This document shows, one piece after another, positions 11,709 to 23,352 of a DNA stretch of 64,000 nt. The DNA lies in NCBI GenBank assembly GCA_037176705.1, contig JBAWUJ010000067.1, forward strand, positions 434,001-498,000, read 5' to 3'. The first letter of the stretch is position 1. Each line of letters begins with the position of its first letter. The translations under genes and the position numbers were made by a program. Source of the DNA: Molossus alvarezi. Lineage: Eukaryota > Chordata > Mammalia > Chiroptera > Molossidae. The notes beneath the pieces are model-generated. The model did no database searches and was not told where the DNA came from. It saw only the letters and a program-made list of their open reading frames with translations.

Positions 11709-14700
11709 ATGGCAATAAATAAGTACATATCAATAATCACCTTAAACGTAAATGGATTAAATGCTCCCATAAAAAGACACAGAGTAACTGATTGGATAAG
11801 AAAGAATGACTCATCTATATGTTGTTTACAAGAGACCCACGTCACAACAAAAGACTCACATAGGTTGAAAGTAAAGGGATGGAAAAAAAAAATTTTCAAG
11901 CAAATGGAAAGCAAAAAAAAAGCTGGGGTAGCAATTATCATATCTGATAAAATAGATTTCAAAATGAAGACCATAACTAGAGACAAAGAAGGCCACTACA
12001 TAATATTGAAAGGATCTATCCAACAAGAAGATATAACCTTGATAAACATATATGCACCTGATACAGGAGCACCAAAATATATTAAAAATCTTCTGGAGGA
12101 CTTCCAAGAAGAAATCGACAACAATATAATCATAGCAGGGGACTTCAACACCCCATTGACAGCACTGGATAAATCCACTTGGCAAAAATTAGCAAGGAAA
12201 CAGAGACTCTAAATGAAGCACTAGACCAAATGGATTTAATAGATATCTACAGAGAATTACACCCCAAAACTACAGAATACACATTCTTCTCAAGTGCACA
12301 TGGGACATTCTCAAAGATAGACCACATGATAGGACACAAACTAAATCTGTACAAGTTCAAGAAGATTGAAATCATATCAAGCATCTTCTCAGATCACAAT
12401 GGCATGAAACTAGAAATCAATTGCAACAAGAACATGCAAAGACATTTCAACATATGGAGGCTAAATAGCATGTTATTAAACAATGAATGGGTCACCGAGG
12501 AGATCAAGGAAGAAATTAAAAACTTCCATGGAAACCAATAAAAATGAACACACAACAACACCAAATCTATGGGATGCAGCAAAAGCAGTTCTGAGAGGGA
12601 AGTTCATAGCACTACAGGCCTACCTCAAAAAAAAAGAAAAATTTCTAATTGACTGTCTAACCTCACAACTTAAAGAATTAGAAAGCGAACAAAAAGAAAA
12701 CCCCAGAGCAAGTAGAAGGAAGGAAATAGTAAAGATCAGAGAAGAAATAAATGACATAGAGACCAAAAAAACAATTCAAAGGATCAATGAAACAAAGAGC
12801 TGGTTTTTCAAAAAGATAAACAAGATTGATGGACCCTGAGCTAGACTCACCAAGAAACAATGAGAGAGAACCCAAATACACAAAATCAGAAATGAAAGAG
12901 GAGAAGTAACAACCTACACCATGGAGATACAAAAGATCATTAACAACTACTACGAACAACTGTATGGCAACAAATTCGACAATCTAAGCAAAATGGACAA
13001 ATTTCTAGAAACACACAGTCTCCCAAAACTATTCCCGGAAGAGATAGAAAACTTGAACAGACCAATAACAACTAAGGAAATTGAAGAGGTAATCAAGACT
13101 CTCCCAGCAAACAAAAGCCCAGGCCCAGATGGCTTCACGGGGGAGTTCTACCGAACATTCAAAAAAGAACTAACACCCATTCTCCTCAAACTATTTCAAA
13201 AAATTCAAGAAGAAGGAAGACTTCCAAACACGTTCTATGAGGCCAGCATAATTCTAATTCCAAAGCCAGAAAAAGACACTACGAAGAAAAAAAACTACAG
13301 GCCAATATCCCTGATGAACATAGACGCCAAAATCCTGAACAAAGTATTAGCAAATTGGATCCAGAAATACATCAAAAAAATTATTCACCATGACCAAGTG
13401 GGATTTATTCCAGGGATGCAAGGCTGGTACAATATTCACAAATCAATAAACGTGATACACCACATAAACAAAATGAAGAATGAAAACCACATGATCATAT
13501 CAATCGATGCTGAAAAAGCATTTGACAAAATCCAGCATCCATTTCTGATAAAAACGCTCAGCAATGTAGGAATAGAGGGATCATATCTAGACATAATAAA
13601 GGCCATATATGAAAGACCTACAGCCAACATCATACTCAATGGGCAAAAACTAAAAACATTTCCATTAAGAACAGGAACAAGACAGGGATGTCCACTTTTG
13701 CCACTCTTATATAACATTGTACTGAATGTCTTAGCCACAGCAATCAGACATGAAGAAAAAATAAAAGGGATCCAAATTGGAAAGGAGTAAGTAAAACTGT
13801 CATTATTTGCAGACAACATGATATTATACATAGAAAACCCTAAAGACTCCATCAAAAATCTACTAGACTTCATAAATGAATTTGGCAAAGTAGCAGGATA
13901 CAAAATTAACGTCAAGAAATCGACGGCATTCTTGTACACCAATGAGGAACTCACAGAAAGAGAATCTGAAAAAACAATCCCATTTACCATCGCGCCAAAA
14001 AAATTAAGATGCCTAGGAATAAACTTAACCAAAGAAGTAAAAGACCTATTCGCAGAAAACTACAGGTCATTGAAAAAAGAAATAGAGGAAGATATAAAAA
14101 AGTGGAAGCACATACCCTGTTCATGGATTGGAAGAATTAACATCATTAAAATGTCCATACTACCCAAAGCAATCTATAGATTCAATGCAATCCCCATCAA
14201 AATACCAACGACATATTTCATAGAACTAGAACAAATACTTCAAAAGTTCATATGGAACCAAAAAAGACCCCAAATAGCCACAGCAATCTTGAAAAAACAA
14301 CAACAAAGTAGTTGGGATCACAATACCAGATATGAGGTTATACTACAAAGCAACTGTAACCAAAACAGCCTGGTACTAGCACAAGAACAGGCATATAGAC
14401 CAGTGGAACAGAAATGAAAACCCAGAAATGGACCCAAGGCAATACGCTCAATTAATATTTGACAAAGCTGGCAAGAGCATACAGTGAAGTAAGACAGCCT
14501 CTTTAGTAAATGGTGTTGGGAAAATTGAACACCTACATGCAAAAAAATGAAACTGGACCATCAACTTACACCCTACACAAAAATAAACTCAAAATGAATA
14601 AAAGACTTAAATGTGACCCGTGAATGCATAAAAATTCTAGAAAAAAATGTAGGCAACAAATTTCGGACATCATACGGAGCAGAATTTTTACTGATATATC

Positions 14701-15524
14701 ACCTAAGGCAACAGAAACAAAGGAAGAAATGAACACATGGGACTACTTCAAATTAAAAAGCTTCTGCACAGCAAAAGAAACAATCATCAAAATGAAAAGG
14801 CAACCCACTGTATGGGAGAACATCATTGCCAATGATGTATCAGATAAGGGGTTAATTTCCAATATATATAGAGTGCTCATACAACTCAACAAAAGGCCAA
14901 ATAAAAAAATGGGCAGAGGAGCTGAATAGACACCTCTCCAAACAGGACATACAAATGGCCAAAAGACATATGAAGAAATGCTCAACATCACTAATCATCA
15001 GAGAGATGCAAATTAAAACAACAGTGAGGTATCACCTCACACCTGTCAGAATGGCCGCCATCAACAAGTCATCAAACAACAAGTGTTGGCGAGGGTGTGG
15101 AGAAAAGGGGACTCTAATACACTGCTGGTGGGAATGCAGACTGGTGCAGCCGCTATGGAAAACAATATGGTGTTACCTCAAAAAATTAAAAATTGAACTT
15201 CCATTTGACCCAGTGATCCCACTGCTAGGAATATACCCTAAGAAGCCTGAAACACCAATCAGGAAGAATATATGTATCTCCATGTTCATAGCAGCACTAT
15301 TTACAATAGCTAAGATCTGGAAACAGCCCAAGTGTCCACCCGTAGACAAATGTATAAAAAAGCTGTGGTACATATACACAATAGAATACTATGCAGCTCT
15401 AAGAAAGAAATATCTCTTATCTTTTGAGATAACATTGAGGGACCTGAAAAGTATTATCCTAAGTGAAACAAGCCAAGCAGAGAAAGACAAATACCACATG
15501 ATCTCACTTATTTATGGAATATAA
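11709..15524 (+). pseudogene. L1 ORF2 (endonuclease / reverse transcriptase) of copy B, broken
   Basis: ORF2 encodes an apurinic-type endonuclease, a reverse transcriptase and a C-terminal Cys-rich domain. Visible in order: EN start [16 protein letters not shown] and CCLQETH (11.73-11.84 kb); GDFNTPL (12.14 kb); SDHN (12.39 kb); RT segments [62 protein letters not shown] and GTRQGCPL (13.11-13.70 kb); the FADD position at 13.81 kb; and the Cys-rich [18 protein letters not shown] segment near 15.1 kb. Lesions: frameshifts near 12,185 and 12,530, stops at 12,837-12,839 and nearby, a TAA at 13,788-13,790 and further breaks from 14.4 to 14.95 kb. The catalytic FADD motif reads FADN. Dead copy. 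Confidence 0.93.
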
Positions 15525-15825
15525 TAAACACAACAGTTGGAGTAATTGGGTAGACCCAGAAACATGGAAGTAGGATACAGACTGACAACCTTCAGAAGAT
15601 GGGGGTGGAGGGAGAGATAAAACAAAGAACTTATATGCATGTACACATAACTAATGGTCAACAAAGCCGGGGACGGGGCAGGGGGGAATGGGAAGGAGGG
15701 TGTCAAAGGGGTAAAAAAGGAGAAACATCTATAACAAAAATTAAATTAAAAATAAAATAAACATTAAAATTAAAATCAATAAACAAAAATTATTTTAAAA
15801 AAACGTTTTAAAGGAAAGAAAAAGA

Positions 15826-15912
15826 CCCCTGCCCAGTTTGGCTCAGCGATTGTAGCATCAGCCTGTGGACCAGAGATTTCTGGGTTTAGTTCCACTAGGG
15901 GCACGTACCAAA
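15826..15912 (+). mobile_element. Ves SINE, 3'-truncated head
   Basis: Head CCCCTGCCCAGTTTGGCTCAGC, GATTGTAGCATCAGCC, B-box-like GGGTTTAGTTCCAC, then GGGGCACGTACC; after that a GAA-rich tail replaces the SINE body. Confidence 0.85.
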
Positions 15913-16175
15913 AAATAGAAGAAGAAGAAGAAAGAAAAATGTCTTCCAGGTTTTAATCAGTTAACCAGACTTGGTGGCCATGCCATAGTGATGGGATTGG
16001 GCCTACAAGCCCTTATTTTCTCCAGAGGCGCTGAGAAGCCTGGGCCAGGAGGATGCAATTCAGGTAGAAATGTGTCTGCAGAAGGGACCACGTTAAGACA
16101 GGAACTGGGCGGTCTGTAGTCAACCACACTTTTCTTCTTACTTAAATCTTTTTTATTTATTTTTAACATTTTTAA
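15913..16175. other. Unique sequence, no gene recognised
   Basis: Short intervening sequence between two SINE fragments. Nothing recognised apart from an A/T-rich end at 16140-16185. Confidence 0.4.
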
Positions 16176-16355
16176 TTTTTAAAAATTGTATTCCTCACCC
16201 CAGGGCATGCCCGTGGATTTTAGAGTTAGAGGAGGGGGGAGAGAGAGACGTGGATCTAAGTGAGAGAGAGACATGGATTAGTTGCCTTTTGTATGCACCT
16301 CGACTGTGAATCAAACCCACACTATTTGGGGCACAGGATGGTGCTCCAACCCACT
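16176..16355 (-). mobile_element. Old tRNA-derived SINE, minus strand
   Basis: Reverse-oriented SINE: CT/GA-rich part (GAGAGAGACATGGATTAGTTGCC), B-box complement TGTGAATCAAACCC and the end of the tRNA-like head GATGGTGCTCCAACCCACTGA. It is diverged from the other Ves copies. The head end merges into a 19-bp tandem array. Confidence 0.7.
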
Positions 16356-16464
16356 GATGATGCTCCAGCCCACGGATAACACTCAAGCTCACTGATGATG
16401 CTCTCACCCACTGATGATGCTCCAGCCCATGGATGAGGCTCCAGCCCATGGCCACGGCTCACTG
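16337..16464. repeat. 19-bp minisatellite grown from a SINE head
   Basis: Six consecutive 19-bp units plus a partial seventh, starting at 16337, 16356, 16375, 16394, 16413 and 16432. The consensus is GATGATGCTCCAGCCCACT. The first unit is the A-box-side end of the minus-strand SINE just upstream, so the array appears to be an expansion of SINE sequence. Confidence 0.88.
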
Positions 16465-16950
16465 TCCTGTGAAGAACTGGACTGAAAGGAGCAGTGTTAT
16501 GACAAGTACACCAGCTGCAGAAGGGAGATAGATGTGTGACAACCTGGGACAGACCCGGGAAGGGAGAGGACACTGGGCCATGAGGTTCTTGTGTGTGGGG
16601 CAGAGGGGAAAGCTGACCACGGTCACATTGGCACCTGGACTGTGGCCTCGAGGCTGCCAGCACAACGCAACAGTGAGTTACAAGTAAGACGCCAACCAAA
16701 GAGATAAGTGCAATTGTAAAACCAATCTGCAAATCCAAATGAATGTAGAAAAAGAAAAAAAAGAAAAAAAATAGGACAAAGTGAAAACAATAGCAAGACG
16801 GTATTAAATCCCGCTGTGCCTGTGCTCCAATGGGATGGAAAAGCCCTGAGCATCGCAAAGAATAGGTGGAGATCGTCAGAACGGGTAAGAAAGCCAGACA
16901 CGACTTCCCACCCCCCACAGAACCCCACCTTACAGAACAGACTCAATAGC
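16465..16950. other. Unique sequence, no gene recognised
   Basis: No recognised exon or repeat. An A-rich stretch at 16,745-16,775 may be the tail of an unidentified old insertion. Confidence 0.35.
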
Positions 16951-16959
16951 TCAGAAAGG

Positions 16960-17211
16960 AAAAGGATGACAAGAGATAAACACAGGAACACTTACTAAAA
17001 TAAAGTTGGAGAATCACTAATAACAAAGGCAAGTAGATTTCAGAGCTACGAAAGTGACCAGGAATAAGAAACCATTTCACCTGGCAAAGGTGTCAGCCAT
17101 CAATGGGGAACGGCCCTAGGTGTCTATGCTCCAAATAGCACAGCTCCCAAACACAGAGCCCAGCCTGAGAGAACAAACACATGTGGATGCATCTACAATT
17201 ACACTCAGAAA
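16960..17211 (+). mobile_element. Old L1 ORF2 endonuclease-region fragment, part 1
   Basis: Diverged L1 in plus orientation. Segments such as GGTGTCTATGCTCCAAATA and the following CACAGAGCCCAGCCTGAGAG match the conserved INIYAPN-type part of the endonuclease domain in mammalian L1 by eye. It continues on the far side of the SINE at 17.2-17.4 kb. Confidence 0.55.
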
Positions 17212-17447
17212 GTTTTTATTTTGAATCTTCACTTGAGGACACTTTTCCATTTATCTTCAGACAGAGTGAGAGGGGAAAGAGAAAGAGAGAAACATCGACA
17301 TGAGAGAGACACATCGACTGGTCTCCTCCCGCACGACCCCAACCAGGGCGAGGGACGAACCGCAACTGTGCCTTTGACTGGAATAGAACTCGTGACTCTC
17401 TGTTTCACCGGCCGACACTCTAATGGCTGAGCCAAACCGGCCAGGGC
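17212..17447 (-). mobile_element. Ves SINE, minus strand
   Basis: Tail complement TTCACTTGAGGACACTTTTCC, CATCGACATGAGAGAGACACATC, B-box complement GGAATAGAACTCG and head end TGAGCCAAACCGGCCAGGGC. Lies within an old L1 fragment. Confidence 0.94.
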
Positions 17448-18056
17448 ACAGTCAGACATTTTAAATTTGTGCTGTCAGTAGGTGATAAAATAAGACAGAA
17501 TATGTGTAAGGACACAGACTTGAATAAAAGCACCAGCCGACTCTCTGACGCTTGAAGAGACCAGCAGCTTCAGAATGTGCACTTCCCAAGCGGCCTCAGA
17601 AAGTTCACCAGGATTGGCTCCACTGGGACCACAAAACAAGCTGAAGTGTCAAGGGTTCAAACCATAGCAGGTCTGTTCCCTGCCCACAGTACATCTCTGT
17701 GCACAGAAAGAGCAAGGTCTTGGAAAACATCCCTAAACATGGACACTAAATAACACACATGTAAATAGCTCAAGTATCACACAAGGAATCAACAGGGCAA
17801 TGAGATGTTTTGAGTTGTATGAAAACTGAAACAGTGTATCCAAACGTGTGGGCTGTGACGGAGGCCAGACCTAGAGGGACTGTGATGGCACCGAATGCCC
17901 ACACTTTCAAAAAGAGATGCTGAGCTACCTCGGCGTCCACCTCAAGAAACCAGAAAAGGCAAAGCAAGTCAAACAAAGTGAGCCAAAGCAGGAAATAACA
18001 AACACCAGTCAAACCTCAATGAAATATTTAAAAAAGAACAAGAATAGGAAAAATCC
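17448..18056 (+). mobile_element. Old L1 ORF2 endonuclease-region fragment, part 2
   Basis: Continuation after the SINE, with diverged equivalents of the L1 segments that precede and follow the SDHN motif (for example ACATGGACACTAAATAACACAC, the WRLNN-type position). Strongly degenerated. Confidence 0.5.
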
Positions 18057-18058
18057 CT

Positions 18059-18215
18059 GAGCCCTGACCGGGTGGTTCAGTTGGTTGGAGAGTCGTCCAG
18101 TTCACGCAAAGATACCCGGTAGGGGCAGGTGTGGGAGACAACCGATCAACGTGTCTCTCACATCAGTGCGCTCTCTCTCTAAAAATCAACACAAACACAT
18201 CTGTGGATGAGGATC
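18059..18215 (+). mobile_element. Ves SINE, shortened
   Basis: Head GAGCCCTGACCGGGTGGTTCAG, TGGTTGGAGAGTCGTCC, body CAACCGATCAACGTGTCTCTC and tail TGTGGATGAGGATCAAAAG. Part of the body after the B box is missing. Confidence 0.88.
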
Positions 18216-20540
18216 AAAAGAAAATCAATTCAGATGGTGGCCACCCGACCCTCACTGCCTGTGGGTCGTGCCTGTCAGCCCAGACACTCCGGGTCTTACA
18301 CCTTCTAAAGAGACAGCAGAAGAATCGATTTGATTATCAGACTAATTTCCTTCTCTGCTCTAATGAACAGTTCATTAGTTCATGTTATGCAGATGTGGGT
18401 AATTATGACAGCAAGTTTTAAATTGCAGATGCACTCCCCAGGATAAACTTCTGGCTTTCAGGGCACAGAGAAAAACTCATTCTGGAAAGAATGGGCCCTG
18501 GGAAAAAACTGTACACCAGTGGGAATGACAGACCCTTTGGTTCAGTGTCTTTGGACATGGCAGGTGGTGACACCCTGGCCCCTGCTCTGATCTGGCCTTG
18601 CCCACCTGCCACAGCTGGGGCCCAGGGCTGGCAGCCCTCCTGTGCCTCTGCACCCCCGGGGTGGATGCCCCTCTACCATCCACAAGCTACAGGGAAGGAA
18701 AGGAAAGTCGACCTTCTTACTCGAGACGTCACTTTTCACGTCTGACTGGTCAGTTAGGTTCTTCTCCTCCTCTGTGAAGACCCAAGAGGGAGGCAGAGCT
18801 GAGACAACAAATGCCATCAGCTGTCCTACTCTGGAGGGGGACTCAAGGTCTGGGGTGTGGGTGTCCCATGAAGTGTTGTTGGGACCAGGGTGTCACACCA
18901 GACACTGCACTGTCTCCCAAACACGTGTCTGCAAACTAAAGAAGGAGGGAAGCCGTTTCTGGGTCAGTGGCTAGAACAGCCAGTGGTCATCATGCTCAGG
19001 AGCTTGACTAGCAGGGGGACACTGTGTCCCTCTGTCCCTCTACTCCGCCTCCCTGACCAGGCACCACAACAGGACAGCAGATACGAGGTGCTCTGAGGGG
19101 AACCCCTCCCTCTGTGAGGCTCCTGATGTCCTGGCATGAGTCCACTGCCCGTGTTGTTGGCAGGGCCGTTGTCCTTGTCCCCAGGTCCATGTGACTGTGA
19201 CTCACTGTGGCTCTGCCAGCAGCAGTGTCACCACCCCACTGGCTCCACAGGATCGTCTGGGCATCACCCGCACAGCGCTGAGCCTCCTGGGCACTGCTCC
19301 CAGCTGGCCTTCTGTCCGAGTGCGGGGCCCCCGTCGTGGTGGAGGTGGCAGTTTGTGAAAGCCACATGGGTCTTTCTCCCTCTGTCTCCTGGACAATAAG
19401 CTGGAGAATAAGCAGTGGCCTGGACCCGGCTGGACCTGGTGCCCTCCAGCTGGTAGAAGGCAGAGCATCCAGCTGCAGGCCCCGTCTGACCTCTGCCTGT
19501 TCCCATCAGACAGCCCCTTCCGTCTGTACAGGCAGAGGGTTCTCATCCGTCCGCTGAGACCCACCCACTCAGTTCATTGTGTCTGCTGGTATTTTCTTAC
19601 ATCAGTCTGTCTGATGCCGATGAGAGCCTCTGACAGGCAGTTTGTGGCTTCCGGGGCCCGGGTAGCACCCCACCTGTGTCCTGGACAACTGCACCCTTCC
19701 CGTTAAAACTGATGGTTCCAAGGAGAATGGAGCCCAGATCTGAACTGCTCCATGGGCCTGGCCTGGAGTTCAGACCCAGTTCTCCTGTTTGAAAGAAACT
19801 CTGGCCCTTCTGGAGGCCTGGTTCTGAGCTCTCTTGGACAGGAAGGCTCTGCCCCCGCATCCCAGGGCCGCCACCTCCTAATCACCCAGGCCGCTGAACT
19901 TTCCAGAGCACCCTCGCTGGTGGGAAGCTTGCCCACACCAGCCCAGCCCCGGGCTACAGGTCACCTTCATAGCCCACACCTGTAACTGCCGCTGTCCTCT
20001 ACACTTGTCCCCAAGGAGGGCTCTGCCTCATGTGTTCAGAGCCCTGTCCTGGGTCTGGGGCAGTCTGTCCTCCAAGGCCCTTCCCTGCACCCATGGGCCT
20101 CTGGACTCTGAGTCATGCCCCATATTCTGGCTGGCTCTTCTGAGGTTTGAGTCTGCTCATTGCTATTTCACAGCAGGTAACACTTCTGAACCCACTGGGC
20201 TTGTTCCAGGACATCAGTCCCTTTGCCAGGGAGCCTAGTCTGCTTCCTTCCTCACCCCGTCCTGCTCCATGGGTGTTTCACATCCTGCAGACTCATATTT
20301 CCTGGGTGCCTCAGCAGTTGGTGGGTTTCTGGGATCCTCGCATGGGAAGAACCCTTCCTGCTGCTCCTCTGTGTGCTCCTTCTTCAGGACAACAATTCCT
20401 ACAACACGGAATTACGCACTTACCTCATTACGTATGCAGCCCTCTGCCTGCCCCTCACCTGGGGAATAAATGCTCTGTGGGGCCGATGGTCCTAGCTCCC
20501 ACAGCACCATCACCTGGTGAGCACAGAGAGTACATGCTGA
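18216..20540. other. GC-rich unique sequence, no gene recognised
   Basis: Over 2.3 kb of CT- and GC-rich sequence. Many overlapping open frames of 60-140 codons exist on both strands, as expected at this base composition. None has a recognisable domain or a coherent exon-intron pattern. No named repeat seen. Confidence 0.5.
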
Positions 20541-20544
20541 ATAA

Positions 20545-22475
20545 TGAGGGAATGAGTGAGTGAGAAAGTGAGTGAGTGAATGAGTGAGTGAATGAGTGAG
20601 ATAGTGAATGAGAAAGTGAATGAGTGAATGAGGAAATGAGTGAATAAGAAAGTGAGTGAGTGAGGAAGTGAATGAGTGAATGAGAAAGTGAGTGAATGAG
20701 GAAGTGAGTGAATGAGGAAGTGAGTGAATGAATGAGGAAGTGAGTGAGTGAATGAGAAAGTGAGTGAATGAGGAAGTGAGTGAGTGAATGAGGAAGTGAG
20801 TGAATAAGAAAGTGAGTGAATGAGGAAGTGAGTGAGTGAATGAGGAAGTGAGTGAGTGAATGAGGAAGTGAGTGAATGAGGAGTGAGTGAATGAGAAAGT
20901 GAGTGAGTAAATGAGAAAGTGAGTGAATGAGGAAGTGAGTGAATAAGGAAGTGAGTGAGTGAATGAGGAAGTGAGTGAGTGAAGAAATGAGTGAATGTGG
21001 AAGTGAGTAAGTGAATGAGGAAGTGAGTGAGTGAATGAGGAAGTGAGTGAATGAGGAAGTGAGTGAGTGAATGAGCAAGTGAGTGAATGAGGAAGTGAGT
21101 GAGTGAATGAGGAAGTGAGTGAGTGAATGAGGAAGTGAGTGAATGAGGAGTGAGTGAATGAGAAAGTGAGTGAGTAAATGAGAAAGTGAGTGAATGAGGA
21201 AGTGAGTGAATAAGAAAGTGAGTGAATAAGGAAGTGAGTGAGTGAATGAGGAAGTGAGTGAGTGAAGAAGTGAGTGAATGTGGAAGTGAGTAAGTGAATG
21301 AGGAAGTGAGTGAGTGAATGAGGAAGTGAGTGAATGAGGAAGTGAGTGAGTGAATGAGCAAGTGAGTGAATGAGAAAGTGAGTGAATAAGGAAGTGAGTG
21401 AATAAGAAAGTGAGTGAATAAGGAAGTGAGTGAGTGAATGAGGAAGTGAGTGAGTAAATGAGAAAGTGAGTGAATGAGGAAGTGAGTGAGTGAATGAGGA
21501 AGTGAGTGAATGAGGAAGTGAGTGAGTGAATGAGCAAGTGAGTAAATGAAGAAGTGAGTGAATGAGGAAGTGAGTGAGTGAATGAGAAAGTGAGTGAGTG
21601 AATGAGAAAGTGAGTAAATGAGAAAGTGAGTGAATGAGGAAGTGAGTGAGTGAAGAAGTGAGTGAATGTGGAAGTGAGTAAGTGAATGAGGAAGTGAGTG
21701 AGTGAATGAGGAAGTGAGTGAATGAGGAAGTGAGTGAGTGAATGAGCAAGTGAGTAAATGAAGAAGTGAGTGAATGAGGAAGTGAGTGAGAGAATGAGGA
21801 AATGAGTGAATAAGAAAGTGAGTGAGTGAGGAAGTGAATGAGTGAATGAGAAAGTGAGTGAATGAGGAAGTGAGTGAATGAGGAAGTGAGTGAATGAATG
21901 AGGAAGTGAGTGAGTGAATAAGGAAGTGAGTGAGTGAATGAGGAAGTGAGTGAATGAGGAAGTGAGTGAATGAATGAGGAAGTGAGTGAATGAATAAGGA
22001 AGTGAGTGAGTGAATGAGGAAGTGAGTGAGTGAATAAGGAAGTGAGTGAGTGAATGAGGAAGTGAGTGAATGAGGAAGTGAGTAAATAAGAAAGTGAGTG
22101 AATGAGGAAGTGAGTGAGTGAATGAGGAAGTGAGTGATTGAATGAGGAAATGAGTGAGTGAATGAAGAAGTGAGTGAATGTGGATGTAAGTGAGTGAATG
22201 AGGAAGTGAGTGAATGAGAAAGTGAGTGAATGAGGAAGTGAGTGAGTGAATGAGAAAATGAGTGGGTGAATGAGGAAGTGAGTAAATAAGAAAGTGAGTG
22301 AATGAGGAAGTGAGAGAATGAGGAAGTGAGTGAGTGAATAAGAAAGTGAGTGAGGAAGTGAGTGAATGCGGAAGTGAGTGGGTGAATGAGTGAGTGAGCA
22401 AATGAGTGAGTGAATGAATGAATGAATGAATGAGAGAATGAGTGAGTGAGTGAGTAAATGAATGAGTGAACGAGG
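20545..22475. repeat. Large VNTR of GAGT/GAAT/GGAA tetramers
   Basis: About 1.93 kb made almost entirely of GAGT, GAAT, GAGG, AAGT and related tetramers, in recurring strings such as GAATGAGGAAGTGAGTGAGT. The minus strand has no stop in any frame over nearly the whole array, giving overlapping frames of more than 700 codons of the SLTHSLPHS type. That follows from the 4-bp period and is not evidence of coding. Marked sub-strings (for example GAATGTGG at 20993, 21276, 21664 and 22176) reveal higher-order duplications. Confidence 0.96.
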
Positions 22476-23140
22476 GCATCTGTGGTCTTGCTCCACAAGG
22501 TGCTTCCCCATGAGTGAGTGAATGAGGAAGTAAGTCCTGTGATATGGTCTTGTGATATGTCGCCATGTTGGGCAAAGGACTGCCCCCCAGTGAGCCACAC
22601 TACAGTCCATGCCACCTGTAATGATGAGTGAGTGAGGGCAGGAAGGAGGGTGGGAAGGGTCACACATTAATTATGAATAAGGAAGGCTCTTGTGCAGCAG
22701 CTCACCACCCACTGGGATTCCGTCCCTGGCCTCAGTGACTCTGAGGGTTGCAGGTTGGTGCCTGAGTGGGCAGTCTCGCCAGTGCCCATGATCCCCACAC
22801 CAAGGGCTCCGTCCCCACCAGTGCAGGTGGGCCTTCGACCTGCTTTCAGCCCATAGAACACTACAGAGGTGATGGGGTGTCATTCCCATGACTGTGGGAT
22901 CAGGTAGTGGGCGCCCTCTCCCCAGCAGATGGGAGGAAGGGCCCCAAGGCCAGGGTCACCTGACAGGAGCTGAGTGTAGTGCCTGGACAACAGGCTGTGC
23001 AGCTCCAGGACCCACAGCCTCACTGGACACCGCACCTCGTGCCCTGAGTCCAACCCACAGAACCATGAGAGAACAAATGTGTGTCTTTAAAGGTGATAGT
23101 TTGTGTGCTTTTGTGGCAGCAACAAAACCTACATGAGGAG
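22476..23140. other. Unique GC-rich sequence with VNTR remnants
   Basis: Short outlying copies of the VNTR motif sit at 22511-22531 and 22622-22637. The rest has no recognised gene or repeat. Confidence 0.5.
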
Positions 23141-23352
23141 ACCCAGCCAGTGTGGCCAGTTGGCTGGGCATTGTCCCCTGCACCAAGGTCACCTGTTGGA
23201 TTCCCAGTCAGGGCATCTGCCTGGGTTGTGGGCTCTGATCTTTGGTAGGGGGCATGCAGGAGGTGGCCAGTCACCATTTTGAGGTTTTGCTCTCAGGTCA
23301 CTGTTTCTCCCTCTCCCACCTTCTCTCTCTCAAAATCAATAAATTATTCTTA
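23141..23352 (+). mobile_element. Ves SINE (short-tail subtype)
   Basis: Head CCCAGCCAGTGTGGCCAGTTGG, B-box-like TGTTGGATTCCC, GGGGGCATGCAGGAGGTGGCC and tail CTCAAAATCAATAAATT. Confidence 0.9.

Larger units (their letters stand above)
9958..15765 (+). mobile_element. L1 copy B, near full length but inactivated
   Basis: 5'UTR from 9958 (GGCAGTGGAGTGAAAGGAAG, CACAGACCGTCTCCCAG), ORF1 about 10780-11663, ORF2 11709-15524, short 3'UTR and an A-rich tail at about 15,720-15,765. It is the most complete L1 in the window. Both ORFs have several frameshifts and stops. No clear target duplication was found; its 5' end abuts truncated copy A. Confidence 0.95.

Noticed and set aside
20412..22667. Minus-strand open frames of 706-751 codons as giant Ser/Thr/His/Leu-rich genes
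   Set aside because: They exist in all three frames at once and follow from a 4-bp tandem repeat. They have no splice signals, domain or non-repeat coding part.
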